Positions 28,049 to 38,139 of a stretch of DNA of 64,000 nt are shown piece by piece. The stretch covers positions 3,286,001 through 3,350,000 of the forward strand of contig NZ_CP116398.1 of the NCBI RefSeq assembly GCF_029643245.1, written 5' to 3'. How positions within the stretch are numbered: position 1 is the stretch's first letter; every line of letters starts with the position of its first letter. The position numbers were made by a program, and so were the translations under genes. This DNA is from Methylomonas sp. EFPC3 (GTDB lineage: Bacteria; Pseudomonadota; Gammaproteobacteria; Methylococcales; Methylomonadaceae). The notes under the pieces were generated by a model that did no database searches, had not been told where the DNA came from, and saw only the letters and a list, made by a program, of their open reading frames with translations.

Positions 28049-28078
28049 GGAAGCGGCCGTTGGACCGTGGCCGCTTCC
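28049..28078. terminator. Hairpin between the FlgO-like gene and the asparaginase
   Basis: GGAAGCGGCC (28049-28058) pairs perfectly with GGCCGCTTCC (28069-28078). It lies between convergent genes and can serve both; the + side is followed by ACGTTTATTTC. Confidence 0.65.
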
Positions 28079-28087
28079 ACGTTTATT

Positions 28088-29113
28088 TCAGGCAGGCTGG
28101 ACATGTTCGTAAGCCAGATCCAGCCGTAAAAACTCCGATACTTGCTCAGACTCGGTAAAATTGCCGAGCGCCAACATTAGTTTGGCGTAAGTCGCCTCCA
28201 AACTCATATTCCAGACCATCTCCGCCCCGGCAGCGATCAAATCGCTGGTCGAGGCATAAGCGCTTTCCGATCGTAAGGCCGGAGCCAAATAAACTTTCCG
28301 GCCTTTTTCCCGGCATTTGCGGATAAATGCGACCAAGCTGAATCGGTCGCCAGCGCTATTGGATGCGCAGGCCGTGCCGGAATGGTATAGGTCGTGCAGC
28401 ACCACATCGAATCCTTCGGGATTGAACGCGGTGTAGTCGAGACCGGGATAGGGCCTTACCAACAGAATTCGCGCCGAAAAATCGGGTTTCAAGTTGGCCG
28501 ATTGACGGCTTGAGCTATCCGGCTGCGCCAGCGTTTCGAACCGTCCGTCACTGAAGCGCATAAACGGCTGCGATTGGATGCTGATGAAGTCGCTACTTAA
28601 CGGCAGGCAGGACGAGAGCCGGGTTGCCAGATGGACTTGCTGGTCCTGTCCGGGATTGCGGTACGGTACGTATACCCCAGGTTGACCACCGCGCCGGATG
28701 AACTCCACCGCGCAGCAAAAATTGGCTAAACCGTTGGCCTGCGGACTGTCCAGTGGCAAATCGCTCGAGACCAGCAACAGCGGAATCGGTAACTTATGGA
28801 AATACAGTCCCAATGCCGCGGCGCTAAATGCCAGGGTATCGGTACCGTGGGTAACGATAATGCCGTCGAATTGATTTAGGTCCTCGGCTTCGATTGCCGC
28901 AATGATCTGCGGCCAGTGTTGGGTATGCAGGTTTTCGCTGAGGATTTGCAAAGGTTGCTGAGACTTGAACGTTATCGAACCTGCCTCGGGGTAGTGGTCG
29001 GCGAACAATGCCAGCAGTTTGAAACCGGCGGCGGCCGACGTGTCGACGATGCTGCCCGTCACTTGCGAACCTATGGTGCCGCCGGTGAACACCAGCAGGA
29101 TGTTTTTATTCAT
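28088..29113 (-). CDS. L-asparaginase/glutaminase-family amidohydrolase
   Basis: About 341 residues from MNKNILLVFTGGTIGS (an ATG seven codons upstream at 29134 is also possible). The two catalytic threonine motifs are visible: TGGTIGS near the N-terminus and IIVTHGTDTLAFSAAAL near residue 95. It hydrolyses asparagine (or glutamine) to aspartate and ammonia. There is no signal peptide, so it is of the cytoplasmic type I style. The gene is divergent from folA with a gap of about 60 bases. Confidence 0.88.
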   Translation of the reverse strand: MNKNILLVFTGGTIGSQVTGSIVDTSAAAGFKLLALFADHYPEAGSITFKSQQPLQILSENLHTQHWPQIIAAIEAEDLNQFDGIIVTHGTDTLAFSAAALGLYFHKLPIPLLLVSSDLPLDSPQANGLANFCCAVEFIRRGGQPGVYVPYRNPGQDQQVHLATRLSSCLPLSSDFISIQSQPFMRFSDGRFETLAQPDSSSRQSANLKPDFSARILLVRPYPGLDYTAFNPEGFDVVLHDLYHSGTACASNSAGDRFSLVAFIRKCREKGRKVYLAPALRSESAYASTSDLIAAGAEMVWNMSLEATYAKLMLALGNFTESEQVSEFLRLDLAYEHVQPA

Positions 29114-29173
29114 ATTCGGCGTTTCTAGTATCATGTCGGGTTACGGATTGAATCCGCATCTTAAGTATTTGGC

Positions 29174-29689
29174 ATGAAATTATCACTAATTGTGGCAAAG
29201 GCCAGCAACAACGCCATTGGTCTGAACGGCCGGATGCCTTGGCATCTCTCCGCCGATTTGAAACGCTTCAAACAAATCACGATGGGCTCGCCGGTGTTGA
29301 TGGGACGCAAGACCTTCGAGGCCATCGGTAAGGCTTTGCCGGGTCGGGAAAATATCGTCATCAGCCGCAGTGCCGAGTATGAAGCGCCGCAATGTCGGGT
29401 GTTTACCGATATCGAGGCTGCGCTCAGAGACTTGGCTGATCGGGACGAGGTATTCGTGATTGGCGGCGCCACCTTGTACCAAGCCTTGTTGCCGGTTGCC
29501 GATTACCTTTATTTGACCGAGATTGAGCGCAGCTTTAGCGGCGATACCTTTTTTCCGGATATCGATCGGCGCCAATGGCAGGAACTCAGTCGGGAAGAGA
29601 TCGAAAACGACAGTCAGGTGGACTTCAGTTACCGTTTTTTGAAATTGCGCCGCGTCGATACGCCCGATCCGGATCGGGTTTTTGGTTAA
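29174..29689 (+). CDS. folA: Dihydrofolate reductase
   Basis: A 171-residue DHFR. The substrate loop reads NAIGLNGRMPWHLSADLKRFK with the catalytic acidic residue in SADL; MGRKTFEAIG and VFVIGGATLYQALLP are the NADPH-binding motifs. It reduces dihydrofolate to tetrahydrofolate. Normal length. It stands between the divergent asparaginase gene and the phosphate operon promoter. Confidence 0.96.
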   Translation: MKLSLIVAKASNNAIGLNGRMPWHLSADLKRFKQITMGSPVLMGRKTFEAIGKALPGRENIVISRSAEYEAPQCRVFTDIEAALRDLADRDEVFVIGGATLYQALLPVADYLYLTEIERSFSGDTFFPDIDRRQWQELSREEIENDSQVDFSYRFLKLRRVDTPDPDRVFG

Positions 29690-29720
29690 AACCTCGGTTG
29701 CGCTTACAATTCCTTAAGTT

Positions 29721-29760
29721 TTGTCACAAAACTGTCATATTTGCTTCATAGTATTGTCAT
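29721..29760 (+). promoter_or_regulatory. Tandem Pho boxes upstream of pstS
   Basis: Four 7-base units, TTGTCAC, CTGTCAT, GCTTCAT and TTGTCAT, are spaced by four AT-rich bases each and so repeat every 11 bases, the exact plan of two adjacent PhoB-binding boxes. They end about 49 bases before the pstS ATG and would replace the -35 element. The pst operon should be induced by PhoB under phosphate starvation. Confidence 0.88.
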
Positions 29761-29808
29761 GTCACTTTGGCACACTGATCTTGGTTTTAAACATTTTCGA
29801 GAAAATAT

Positions 29809-30798
29809 ATGAATAAAACATTCAAGCTGAAATCGCTGGTTATGGGATTGGGTTTCGCCTCCGCCGCATTGTTGGCCGGCGAGGCCGCGGCTGCCCCCGC
29901 AACTTTGGATGCGGCTCTTCCGGAATACTCCGCAGCGAGCGGTATTTCCGGCAACCTGTCCAGCGTCGGCTCTGATACTTTGGCGAACCTGATGACTTTG
30001 TGGGCCGAAGAATTCGGCAAGATTTACCCCAACGTCAACATCCAAATTCAAGCGGCGGGTTCTTCAACCGCGCCGCCGGCTCTGACCGAAGGTACATCCA
30101 ACCTGGGTCCGATGAGCCGGAAAATGAAAGACAACGAAATCGACGATTTCGAAAGCAAATACGGCTATAAGCCGACCGCGATTCCGGTTGCGATCGACGC
30201 GTTGGCCGTATTCGTCAACAAGGACAACCCGGTCAAAGGCTTAAGCATTCCGCAAGTCGACGCGATCATGTCGTCAACCCGTAAATGCGGCGGCGCCAAC
30301 GATATTACGACTTGGGGCCAAGCCGGTCTGACCGGTGCCTGGGCCAGCCGGCCGATTCAGTTGTACGGTCGTAATTCTGTTTCCGGTACTTACGGTTTCT
30401 TCAAAGACGAAGCACTGTGCAAAGGCGATTTCAAAAGCAACGTTAACGAGCAACCCGGTTCGGCATCGGTGGTGCAATCTGTTACCACCTCTGCCAACGG
30501 TATCGGTTATTCGGGTATCGGCTATTCGACTTCCGGTGTGAAAGCCGTGGCGCTGGCGCGTAAAGATGGCGAAGCCTTTGTCGAAGCCTCTCCGGAAAAT
30601 GCGACTTCCGGCGCTTATCCGCTGTCGCGCTTTCTCTATGTCTATGTCAACAAAAAACCGAACGAACCGTTGGCGCCGCTGGAGAAGGAGTTCATAAAAA
30701 TGGTGTTGTCCAAAACCGGTCAGCAAGTCGTGATCAAAGACGGCTACATTCCGTTGCCGGCAAAAGCAGTTGAAAAAGCGTTAACTTTAATTCAGTGA
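29809..30798 (+). CDS. pstS: Phosphate ABC transporter substrate-binding protein
   Basis: A 329-residue periplasmic phosphate-binding protein. The signal peptide spans about 1-30, ending around [11 protein letters not shown]. Phosphate-contact motifs include [11 protein letters not shown] near the mature N-terminus, [14 protein letters not shown], and [15 protein letters not shown]. It resembles the PstS branch used with enlarged PstC and PstA proteins, as here. It is followed by an intrinsic terminator before pstC, which would keep pstS mRNA in excess. Confidence 0.95.
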   Translation: MNKTFKLKSLVMGLGFASAALLAGEAAAAPATLDAALPEYSAASGISGNLSSVGSDTLANLMTLWAEEFGKIYPNVNIQIQAAGSSTAPPALTEGTSNLGPMSRKMKDNEIDDFESKYGYKPTAIPVAIDALAVFVNKDNPVKGLSIPQVDAIMSSTRKCGGANDITTWGQAGLTGAWASRPIQLYGRNSVSGTYGFFKDEALCKGDFKSNVNEQPGSASVVQSVTTSANGIGYSGIGYSTSGVKAVALARKDGEAFVEASPENATSGAYPLSRFLYVYVNKKPNEPLAPLEKEFIKMVLSKTGQQVVIKDGYIPLPAKAVEKALTLIQ

Positions 30799-30925
30799 TT
30801 TATCAAGCCAAGGACCGGCCTGATCAGGGACAATTTATGCAGGGACGCTTCAAAGGACTGGCGCGAAAAATCGCCGCCCTTATTTGTAGCCGCCAATCAA
30901 TTGCGGTTGATCTTGTATAATAACG

Positions 30926-30962
30926 AAGCCGATAATTGCGTGTAAATTATCGGCTTTTTTGT
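30926..30962 (+). terminator. Intrinsic (partial) terminator between pstS and pstC
   Basis: A perfect 12-bp stem, AAGCCGATAATT (30926-30937) with AATTATCGGCTT (30945-30956), and a T-run continuing to about 30960. It probably reduces read-through from pstS into pstCAB. Confidence 0.85.
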
Positions 30963-31013
30963 TTTTGTAAGCATTCCGGTGCGTTTCCCCCGCAAATTTT
31001 GTGATGTCCAGTT

Positions 31014-33296
31014 ATGACTGAATCCCGAACCACTCAAAGCAAACCGACGCTGTTTCAAACAGCCACCAGCGATAGTTACCAGCGTTGGCGTTTGGTTAAA
31101 GACAAATTAGCGGCGCGGGGCGTGGTGGTCGGCGGGTTGAGTATTATCGTGGCGGTGGTGCTGATTTTCTTTTACCTGTTGTATGTCGTATTTCCGTTGC
31201 TTTTGCCGGCACAGCTCAGGGCTGCCGATAACGGTGGCTATAACGTTCCGGGCGTGGAAATGGGCAAAACGCTGTTCGCGGCCATCGAGGAACAAAACCA
31301 GCTTGCAGTCAGATTTACCGATGCCGGCAAAGCGGTTTTTTTCAATATAGAGAGCGGCGCGATCGTTAGCAGCGAAGCCGTAGCGCTGCCGGAAAACGGC
31401 CAAATAGCCAGTTTCGCCCACGCCAGCATCGACAAAGGCGTGGTGGCATACGGCTTATCGGATGGCCGGGCGGTGGTGGTCAAACACGAATATAAATTGA
31501 GCTATCCGGACGGCAAGCGCCTGATTACGCCTTCGCTCAGTTATCCATTGGGCAACCAAGCGCTGACTATTGATAAATCTGGGCAGCCTTTGGCCAAAAT
31601 CACTCTGGCGGTAGCAGACGACCGTAGCACGTTGGTGGCGAAAACGGCCGATAACCGCGTGTTGTTGAGCCGGCTCACTAAAAAGGAGTCGATGTTCGAT
31701 GACGAAGTGACGTTGGAAGCCAGCGATACCGTATTGGACGTGGCCGGCGACGACATCGAATTTCTGTTGCTCGATAAAGAACAGCGCAATCTGTATTTAG
31801 CCAGCCGCCAAAGCATCACCGTGGTCGATGTCAGTGACGCCTCGGCGCCCGTGGTCAAGCACAAGTTGAATCTGGTTGAGAACGGTCAGGAAATTTCCAG
31901 TATGGAATTCTTGAACGGCGAAAACTCGTTGTTGGTTGGCGATTCCAAGGGCGAACTGGCGCAATGGTCCTTGGTCCGTAACGACCAGAACTACGTCAAC
32001 ATGCAAAAGCTGCGCAGCTTCAAGTTGGCCGACAACCCTATCGTAGCGGTTAGCGCCGAACAGCGCCGCCGCGGCATGTTGGCGATCGACAACGCGGGAC
32101 AATTGGCGGTATACAACTCGACGGCCGAGCGTGAGTTAGTCAATACCAAATTACTGCAGTCCGCGCCGCAGGTGTTGGCCTTATCTCCAAAAGCCGATTA
32201 TTTTTTGGTTGAAGACGCTAGCGGCAAAGTGCTGAGTTGGCGCCTGGAAAACGAGCATCCGGAGATTTCGCTGAAATCGCTCTGGAGCAAAGTCTGGTAC
32301 GAAAGTTATCCGAAGCCCGACTACATTTGGCAATCTTCGTCGGCCAGCAACGATTTCGAACCGAAAATGAGCCTGACGCCGCTGGTGTTCGGCACCTTGA
32401 AGGCTTCGTTTTACGCGATGCTCATGGGAATTCCGCTGGCTTTGTTCGGCGCGATCTACACCGGTTATTTCATGGCGCCGCGGGTGCGGCAGTACGTGAA
32501 GCCCGGTATCGAGATCATGGGCGCATTACCGACCGTGATTTTGGGTTTTCTGGCCGGCTTATGGCTGGCGCCGTTCGTCGAATCCCATCTCGCCGGAATT
32601 TTCGCGATGCTGATGGTGGTGCCATTGTCGGTGATGGTATTCGCTTACCTGTGGCAGCAGGTTCCGGAACCGACTCGTCTTAAAATCCCTGACGGTTGGG
32701 ACGCCATCGTTTTAATACCGGTCGTGATCTTCGGCGCCTGGTTGGCGTTTGAATTGGCGCCCAGCTTCGAAGCCTGGTTTTTCCACGGCGATTTGCGAGT
32801 CTGGATGCGCGAGGAATTCGGTATCGGTTACGACCAGCGCAATACGTTGGTGGTCGGCTTGGCCATGGGCTTTGCCGTGATTCCGATGATTTTCTCGATC
32901 GCCGAGGACGCTATTTTTAGCGTACCAAAACATTTGACCACCGGTTCGCTGGCTTTGGGGGCGACGCCATGGCAGACGATGACCAAAGTCGTGTTGCTGA
33001 CCGCAAGTCCCGGTATTTTCTCCGCGGTGATGATCGGCTTCGGCCGGGCGGTGGGCGAAACCATGATCGTGCTGATGGCGACCGGGAACACGCCGGTGAT
33101 GGATTTGAGTATTTTTCAGGGATTGCGCACCTTGTCCGCCAATATTGCGGTGGAAATGCCGGAATCGGAAGTCAACAGTACCCATTACCGGGTGTTGTTT
33201 TTAGCGGCGCTGGTATTGTTCGTGTTCACCTTCGTCGTCAATACGCTGGCCGAATTGGTTCGGCAAAATCTCAGACAGAAATACAGTTCACTATGA
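31014..33296 (+). CDS. pstC: Phosphate ABC transporter permease PstC, large form
   Basis: A 760-residue PstC, more than twice the E. coli length (about 320). The first membrane helix is at about 37-65, followed by a periplasmic insert of roughly 380 residues (about 66-450) with repeated beta-strand units (for example YLASRQSITVVDVSDASAP, SLLVGDSKGELAQWSL) that looks like a beta-propeller. The permease domain follows, with TLKASFYAMLMGIPLAL and GFGRAVGETMIVLMATGN. It is the inner-membrane channel half for phosphate. The stop overlaps the pstA start (ATGA). Confidence 0.94.
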   Translation: MTESRTTQSKPTLFQTATSDSYQRWRLVKDKLAARGVVVGGLSIIVAVVLIFFYLLYVVFPLLLPAQLRAADNGGYNVPGVEMGKTLFAAIEEQNQLAVRFTDAGKAVFFNIESGAIVSSEAVALPENGQIASFAHASIDKGVVAYGLSDGRAVVVKHEYKLSYPDGKRLITPSLSYPLGNQALTIDKSGQPLAKITLAVADDRSTLVAKTADNRVLLSRLTKKESMFDDEVTLEASDTVLDVAGDDIEFLLLDKEQRNLYLASRQSITVVDVSDASAPVVKHKLNLVENGQEISSMEFLNGENSLLVGDSKGELAQWSLVRNDQNYVNMQKLRSFKLADNPIVAVSAEQRRRGMLAIDNAGQLAVYNSTAERELVNTKLLQSAPQVLALSPKADYFLVEDASGKVLSWRLENEHPEISLKSLWSKVWYESYPKPDYIWQSSSASNDFEPKMSLTPLVFGTLKASFYAMLMGIPLALFGAIYTGYFMAPRVRQYVKPGIEIMGALPTVILGFLAGLWLAPFVESHLAGIFAMLMVVPLSVMVFAYLWQQVPEPTRLKIPDGWDAIVLIPVVIFGAWLAFELAPSFEAWFFHGDLRVWMREEFGIGYDQRNTLVVGLAMGFAVIPMIFSIAEDAIFSVPKHLTTGSLALGATPWQTMTKVVLLTASPGIFSAVMIGFGRAVGETMIVLMATGNTPVMDLSIFQGLRTLSANIAVEMPESEVNSTHYRVLFLAALVLFVFTFVVNTLAELVRQNLRQKYSSL

Positions 33297-34945
33297 TCAA
33301 AGAATGGTTTAAAAGCGGTTCGCCCTGGATTTGGTTGACTGCCGGCGCGGTGACGATCAACCTGGTGTTGGTTGTGGGGCTCTTGTTATTGATTGCGTTA
33401 CGCGGCTTAGGTCATTTTTGGCCGGCCGACATCGTCGAGTACCAATACGAGGACCAAAACGGCCGTTCGACCATCATCGGCGAACAGGTCGACACCTCGC
33501 TGTTGCCGGCCGCGCAGGCCAAAGCTGCCGGTCATCAGGTACTGAACGGCGCCGAGTATCTGGAGCAATTTCTGGTTAAAACCGGTAACCGCGATATTTT
33601 GGGCAGCGATTTCCGCTGGATTCAGCAACAGTACATCAAACAGAAAGCCGAGCCCGCGGATTTGATTAGCGTCGAACGCCGCGAATGGGGTAACTTCTAC
33701 GGTAGGCTGAAGGCGGTCAAGGAAGACGGCAACATCATCGCCGAAGGTGAAGCCGCGCTGGCCGTTGCTCAGGAAAAATTGGCGGCCGCGCTGGAATTGC
33801 ACGAACAGATCGACGTGCTGCAGGACAAGGACGTCGGTGCCATCAACTACGGCCTGGAGCGCTTGCGCTTGAAACAGCGCGCCCTGGAATTAAAAGGCGA
33901 ATGGAACGACGGCCACGCCCAAGAGTTCGCCGCTCAGAAACAGGCTTACCAACAACAGTACCAGGAAATTCAGGCCCAGTTGGCCAAGCTGAACAAGGAA
34001 ATGAAGCGCGCCAGTTTGGTCGCGGTGGAAGGCGGCGGCCGGGAAATCAATCTGCCGCTGCACCGCATCGTCAAACTGACTCAACCCAATGCGATGAGCG
34101 GCCTGGATAAAATGGTCGAGTACGTCCGCAACTTCGTCACCTTCGTCAGCGACGAGCCGCGCGAAGCCAACACGGAAGGCGGCATATTTCCGGCGATATT
34201 CGGTACCGTACTGATGGTGTTGCTGATGGCGGTGGTGGTGACGCCGTTCGGCGTCATCGCCGCGGTTTATTTGCGCGAATATGCCAAGCAGGGTTTCGTG
34301 ACCCGGATCATCCGGATCGCCGTCAACAATCTGGCCGGCGTGCCGTCCATCGTTTACGGCGTATTCGGGCTCGGCTTTTTCGTTTACATCATCGGCGGCA
34401 ACATCGACCGCCTGTTTTTTCCGGAAGCCGCGCCGGCCCCGGTGTTCGGTACGCCCGGCCTGCTATGGGCCTCGCTGACGCTGGCCTTGATGACTTTGCC
34501 GGTCGTCATCGTTGCCACTGAAGAAGGTTTGTCGCGGATTCCGAAATCGATACGCGAAGGTAGCCTGGCACTGGGCGCGACCAAGGCCGAGACCTTGTGG
34601 CGCACCGTGTTGCCGATGGCCAGCCCGGCCATAATGACCGGCTTGATTCTGGCCGTGGCCCGCGCCGCCGGCGAAGTGGCGCCATTGATGCTGGTCGGCG
34701 TCGTTAAACTGGCCCCCACCTTGCCGCTGGACGGCAATTTCCCTTATTTGCATCTGGACCGTAAATTCATGCACTTGGGCTTCCATATCTACGACGTCGG
34801 CTTCCAAAGCCCGAACGTCGAGGCGGCGCGGCCCCTGGTGTATGCCACCTCACTGCTTTTGGTGATGGTCATCGTCGGCCTGAACATGTTCGCCATCACC
34901 ATCCGCAATAACCTGCGCGAAAAATATCGTGCGCTGGAAAATTAA
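33293..34945 (+). CDS. pstA: Phosphate ABC transporter permease PstA, large form
   Basis: A 550-residue PstA starting [18 protein letters not shown] at the ATG overlapping the pstC stop; the E. coli protein has about 296. After a first membrane helix (about 10-40) comes an added periplasmic region of about 240 residues with a clear coiled coil (about 150-245; [16 protein letters not shown] through [14 protein letters not shown]). The usual permease domain follows, with [20 protein letters not shown] and [14 protein letters not shown]. The paired enlargement of PstC and PstA suggests the two inserts meet in the periplasm. Confidence 0.94.
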   Translation: MIKEWFKSGSPWIWLTAGAVTINLVLVVGLLLLIALRGLGHFWPADIVEYQYEDQNGRSTIIGEQVDTSLLPAAQAKAAGHQVLNGAEYLEQFLVKTGNRDILGSDFRWIQQQYIKQKAEPADLISVERREWGNFYGRLKAVKEDGNIIAEGEAALAVAQEKLAAALELHEQIDVLQDKDVGAINYGLERLRLKQRALELKGEWNDGHAQEFAAQKQAYQQQYQEIQAQLAKLNKEMKRASLVAVEGGGREINLPLHRIVKLTQPNAMSGLDKMVEYVRNFVTFVSDEPREANTEGGIFPAIFGTVLMVLLMAVVVTPFGVIAAVYLREYAKQGFVTRIIRIAVNNLAGVPSIVYGVFGLGFFVYIIGGNIDRLFFPEAAPAPVFGTPGLLWASLTLALMTLPVVIVATEEGLSRIPKSIREGSLALGATKAETLWRTVLPMASPAIMTGLILAVARAAGEVAPLMLVGVVKLAPTLPLDGNFPYLHLDRKFMHLGFHIYDVGFQSPNVEAARPLVYATSLLLVMVIVGLNMFAITIRNNLREKYRALEN

Positions 34946-34974
34946 TATCGCTCGCTTATCCGGAACCTTGGATT

Positions 34975-35808
34975 ATGACCACAGCCCAAACCAAAACTCA
35001 CGCCATCGATATCAGCGCGTTGAATCGAGACGACCGTAACGCGTCCGAAAAGACCGAAACCTGTATCAAGGTGGAAGACCTGAATCTGTTCTACGGCCAG
35101 AAGCAGGCCTTGCATAGCGTCAATATGGAAATGCCGCGCCGGAAAGTCACGGCCTACATTGGTCCTAGCGGCTGCGGCAAATCGACGCTGTTGCGTTGCA
35201 TCAACCGAATGAACGACTTGGTGGACGGCGTCAGCATCCAGGGCAAAATTCTGTTGGACGGGGAAGATATCTACGACAAGTCGGTTAACGTCGCCGCTTT
35301 ACGGCGCCGGGTCGGCATGGTGTTTCAAAAGCCGAACCCGTTTCCGAAGACGATCTACGAGAACGTGGCCTACGGCTTACGGATTCAGGGCATTAACGAC
35401 CGCCACATTCTCGACGAGGTGGTTGAAAAATCCCTGCGCGGCGCGGCGTTGTGGGACGAGGTGAAAAACCGGTTGAACGACAATGCGTTGGGTATGTCCG
35501 GCGGCCAGCAGCAGCGGCTGGTGATTGCCCGTGCCATTGCGATCGAGCCGGAAGTGATCCTGCTCGACGAGCCGGCATCGGCGCTGGATCCCATATCTAC
35601 TCTGAAGATCGAAGAACTGATCAACGAATTGAAAGAAAAATACACGATCGTTATCGTCACCCATAACATGCAACAGGCGGCACGGGTGTCTGACTACACC
35701 GCCTTCATGTACATGGGCGAATTGATCGAATTTGGTGAAACCAGCGAGTTGTTTACCAACCCGGCAAAAAAACAAACTGAAGATTACATTACCGGCAGGT
35801 ACGGTTAG
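34975..35808 (+). CDS. pstB: Phosphate ABC transporter ATP-binding protein
   Basis: A 277-residue ABC ATPase: Walker [10 protein letters not shown] near residue 64, signature MSGGQQQRL, and Walker [14 protein letters not shown], with H-loop [14 protein letters not shown] short N-terminal extension of about 25 residues precedes the core. It powers PstSCAB uptake. The gene follows pstA by 29 bases. Confidence 0.97.
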   Translation: MTTAQTKTHAIDISALNRDDRNASEKTETCIKVEDLNLFYGQKQALHSVNMEMPRRKVTAYIGPSGCGKSTLLRCINRMNDLVDGVSIQGKILLDGEDIYDKSVNVAALRRRVGMVFQKPNPFPKTIYENVAYGLRIQGINDRHILDEVVEKSLRGAALWDEVKNRLNDNALGMSGGQQQRLVIARAIAIEPEVILLDEPASALDPISTLKIEELINELKEKYTIVIVTHNMQQAARVSDYTAFMYMGELIEFGETSELFTNPAKKQTEDYITGRYG

Positions 35809-35818
35809 GAGGTAAACA

Positions 35819-36538
35819 ATGGATAGCAGCAAAATCAAACAACACATCTCCCGCCAATTCAATGAGGAGATGGAGGACATCCGCAACAAAGTCCTGTCGA
35901 TGGGCGGATTGGTCGAGCAACAAGTGGACTTGGCGACCAAGGCCTTCATGGGTTATGACATGGAGAATGCCGAAAAAGTGGTACAGCAGGACCAACAAGT
36001 CAACGATATGGAAAAAGACATCGACCACGAATGCACCGAAATCATGGCCAAGCGTCAGCCGGCTGCCTTCGATTTGCGGATGTTGATCGCGACGATCAAG
36101 ATCATCACCGATCTGGAACGGATTGGCGACGAAGCGGCACGGATCGCCAAAATGACGATGCGTCTGGAAGGGGCTGACTATTACCAGGACAAATACTACG
36201 AAATCGAGCATTTGCTGAATCTGGTCAAAGAAATGTTGAACGGCGCGCTGGACGCCTACGCCCGCAACGACGTCGAAGAAGTGATTGCGATTACCGAGCA
36301 GGACGCCAAGGTGGACCGCGAATACACCAGTATCACCCGCCAGTTGATCACGCAAATGATGGAAAATCCGCGCAATATCACCCGCGCCTTGGATATGTTG
36401 TGGGCTGCCCGGGCGCTGGAACGCATCGGCGATCACGCTTGCAACGTCTGCGAACAGGTGATCTACATGGTCAAAGGCAAGGATGTGCGGCATATGAGCC
36501 GGGAAGAACTGGAGCGGACCGTCAACGCCGTACGTTGA
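35819..36538 (+). CDS. phoU: Phosphate-signalling regulator PhoU
   Basis: A 239-residue all-helical protein with two PhoU repeats, each carrying the metal-binding acidic motif: DLERIGDEAARIAK in the first half and ALERIGDHACNVCEQVIY in the second. It links PstSCAB status to the PhoR-PhoB two-component system and dampens uptake. A GGAGG ribosome site precedes the ATG (35809-35813). It closes the pst operon; phoBR are not in the window. Confidence 0.96.
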   Translation: MDSSKIKQHISRQFNEEMEDIRNKVLSMGGLVEQQVDLATKAFMGYDMENAEKVVQQDQQVNDMEKDIDHECTEIMAKRQPAAFDLRMLIATIKIITDLERIGDEAARIAKMTMRLEGADYYQDKYYEIEHLLNLVKEMLNGALDAYARNDVEEVIAITEQDAKVDREYTSITRQLITQMMENPRNITRALDMLWAARALERIGDHACNVCEQVIYMVKGKDVRHMSREELERTVNAVR

Positions 36539-36549
36539 TTTTCGCCGGA

Positions 36550-36578
36550 CCTATCGGGCGATCGTGCCGCCCGATAGG
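36550..36578. terminator. Hairpin between phoU and the histidine kinase gene
   Basis: CCTATCGGGC (36550-36559) pairs perfectly with GCCCGATAGG (36569-36578) in a convergent gap. No T-run follows on the + strand. Confidence 0.6.
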
Positions 36579-36610
36579 GTTAAGCACTGAGGATTGACCA
36601 CAGCTATTGG

Positions 36611-38137
36611 TTAATGCCCCGGTTCCCCAGTCCCGAACTCAGCCGCGCGGTTTAGTACCAGCGTAAATTTGCTGCCTTGACCCAGTCGGCTTTCCACTTC
36701 CAATTCCCCACCCATCAATTCTGCCATGTGCTTGGTCAGTAACAGGCCGATGCCGGTACCTTCGATCAAATCCTGGTCGTGGTGGAAGCGGCTGAACGGT
36801 TGAAACAGCAGGTCGAATTGCTCAGGGGCAATGCCTGCTCCGCTGTCTGCCACCCAAATCCGCAGCCGCTGCTTTTCAAGTTCCATACCTAATGTAATGT
36901 GGCCCTGCGGCCGATTGTATTTCACTGCGTTCGAGAGCAGGTTCAACAAACATTGTTTCAAGCGCACCCGGTCGGCCGCAGCCAAAATCTCCTGGCCAGG
37001 GACTCGACTGGTAATTTGAATTCCGCGCGCTTCGGCTTGCCGGCGAATTAATTCCAAACATTCGGCGACCAAAGGCCGGCAGGCGACGCTGGCAATATTC
37101 AGCGTCAATTTGCCGCTCTCGACCGCGGCCAAATCCAGCAATTCGCTGACCAAGTCCAGCAGATGTAGCCCGGCATCAAGGATGTGGCGAGTGGAATCCT
37201 GCTGTTCGGCGTTCAACGGGTGTTCGGAATCGCCAGCCAACAGCTGGCTAAAGCCGATTACAGCATTCAATGGGGTGCGAAATTCGTGGCTCATCCGCGA
37301 GAGGAATTCGGTTTTGGCGCGGCTGGCTCGTTCCGCCTCCCACTTTGCCTGGGATAGGTTGACGATTAGCGCGTTTTTGTTGTGTTCCTGCCGTTCCAGT
37401 TTGTCTAGCATCGAGTTAAAGGTCTTGATCAAAACCCCGGTTTCGTCCTTACTCTCCACCTGCAGACGGGCATCGAACGTGTTGTCGCGGCTGATCTGTT
37501 CGATGTTGGCGGTCAATTGCAGCAAGGGCCGGCTGATTTTCGCGCCCAGCCAGCGGGCTTGAAGCACCGCGATTAAGATCGCCAATGCCATGGCCCCCAA
37601 TGCTTCTAACACGGTATAGCGGAAACTTTGTTGCAATGCCGCAAGCGACAGATGCAGCGCGACGAAGCCGATCCGGCGCTGGTCGACCCTGACCGGAACG
37701 ACCAATTCCAGCGTGTCGCTACTGAAAGCGTGGTCTTTGCCTTGTTGCAGGTATTGGTCAAATTGACGGCGGAATTGGTCCTGTAATCCGGAATCCGCTT
37801 GCTGCCGGCCTGCTGCGGCCTTGTTATGGTAGACGGCGAACAATTGGCGATCCTCGGTAAACAGGTATGCGTCCAGAACGTCGGTTTTCTCTTTCAGTGC
37901 CGACAGAATTTCCTCGGCCGTGTTCGGATCACGGTAGACGATCGCTGCCGACACATTGCTGGCGAGCATTTTCGACAGTACCCGGCTTTGTTCCAACAGC
38001 TTCAATTTCTGGTGGCGGTAATCGGTACTCAAAAACAACAACAGCGTAAGTAATGCCGTCAATAAGGCCGTGAACGCGGCGATCGCGAAGATTTTGCGGC
38101 GGATGGAGCCGGAGGAGAACAAGGCGCCGATTGCCAT
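36611..38137 (-). CDS. Membrane sensor histidine kinase with YfiN-like periplasmic domain
   Basis: A 508-residue kinase. I start it at ATG 38137-38135, two bases after the YfiR-like gene, because the longer frame overlaps that gene. The order is: membrane helix (about 15-37), a periplasmic sensor whose ASNVSAAIVYRDPNTAEEIL resembles the CHASE8 domain of the diguanylate cyclase YfiN, second helix (about 170-192), HAMP, HisKA with His284 in MSHEFRTPLNAV, and HATPase_c with NLLSNAVKYN, DSGAGI and GTGIGLLLTK. There is no receiver domain and no adjacent response regulator. It probably senses the YfiR-like partner in the periplasm. Confidence 0.9.
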   Translation of the reverse strand: MAIGALFSSGSIRRKIFAIAAFTALLTALLTLLLFLSTDYRHQKLKLLEQSRVLSKMLASNVSAAIVYRDPNTAEEILSALKEKTDVLDAYLFTEDRQLFAVYHNKAAAGRQQADSGLQDQFRRQFDQYLQQGKDHAFSSDTLELVVPVRVDQRRIGFVALHLSLAALQQSFRYTVLEALGAMALAILIAVLQARWLGAKISRPLLQLTANIEQISRDNTFDARLQVESKDETGVLIKTFNSMLDKLERQEHNKNALIVNLSQAKWEAERASRAKTEFLSRMSHEFRTPLNAVIGFSQLLAGDSEHPLNAEQQDSTRHILDAGLHLLDLVSELLDLAAVESGKLTLNIASVACRPLVAECLELIRRQAEARGIQITSRVPGQEILAAADRVRLKQCLLNLLSNAVKYNRPQGHITLGMELEKQRLRIWVADSGAGIAPEQFDLLFQPFSRFHHDQDLIEGTGIGLLLTKHMAELMGGELEVESRLGQGSKFTLVLNRAAEFGTGEPGH

Positions 38138-38139
38138 GA

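Noticed and set aside
30916-30921. Perfect TATAAT just before the pstS terminator, as a small-RNA promoter
   Set aside because: No -35 at a suitable distance, and a transcript from it would enter the terminator stem at once.
32969-33292. Upstream extension of pstA into pstC
   Set aside because: The extra 108 codons lie inside pstC in another frame; the ATG at 33293 overlaps the pstC stop and begins the PstA membrane helix.
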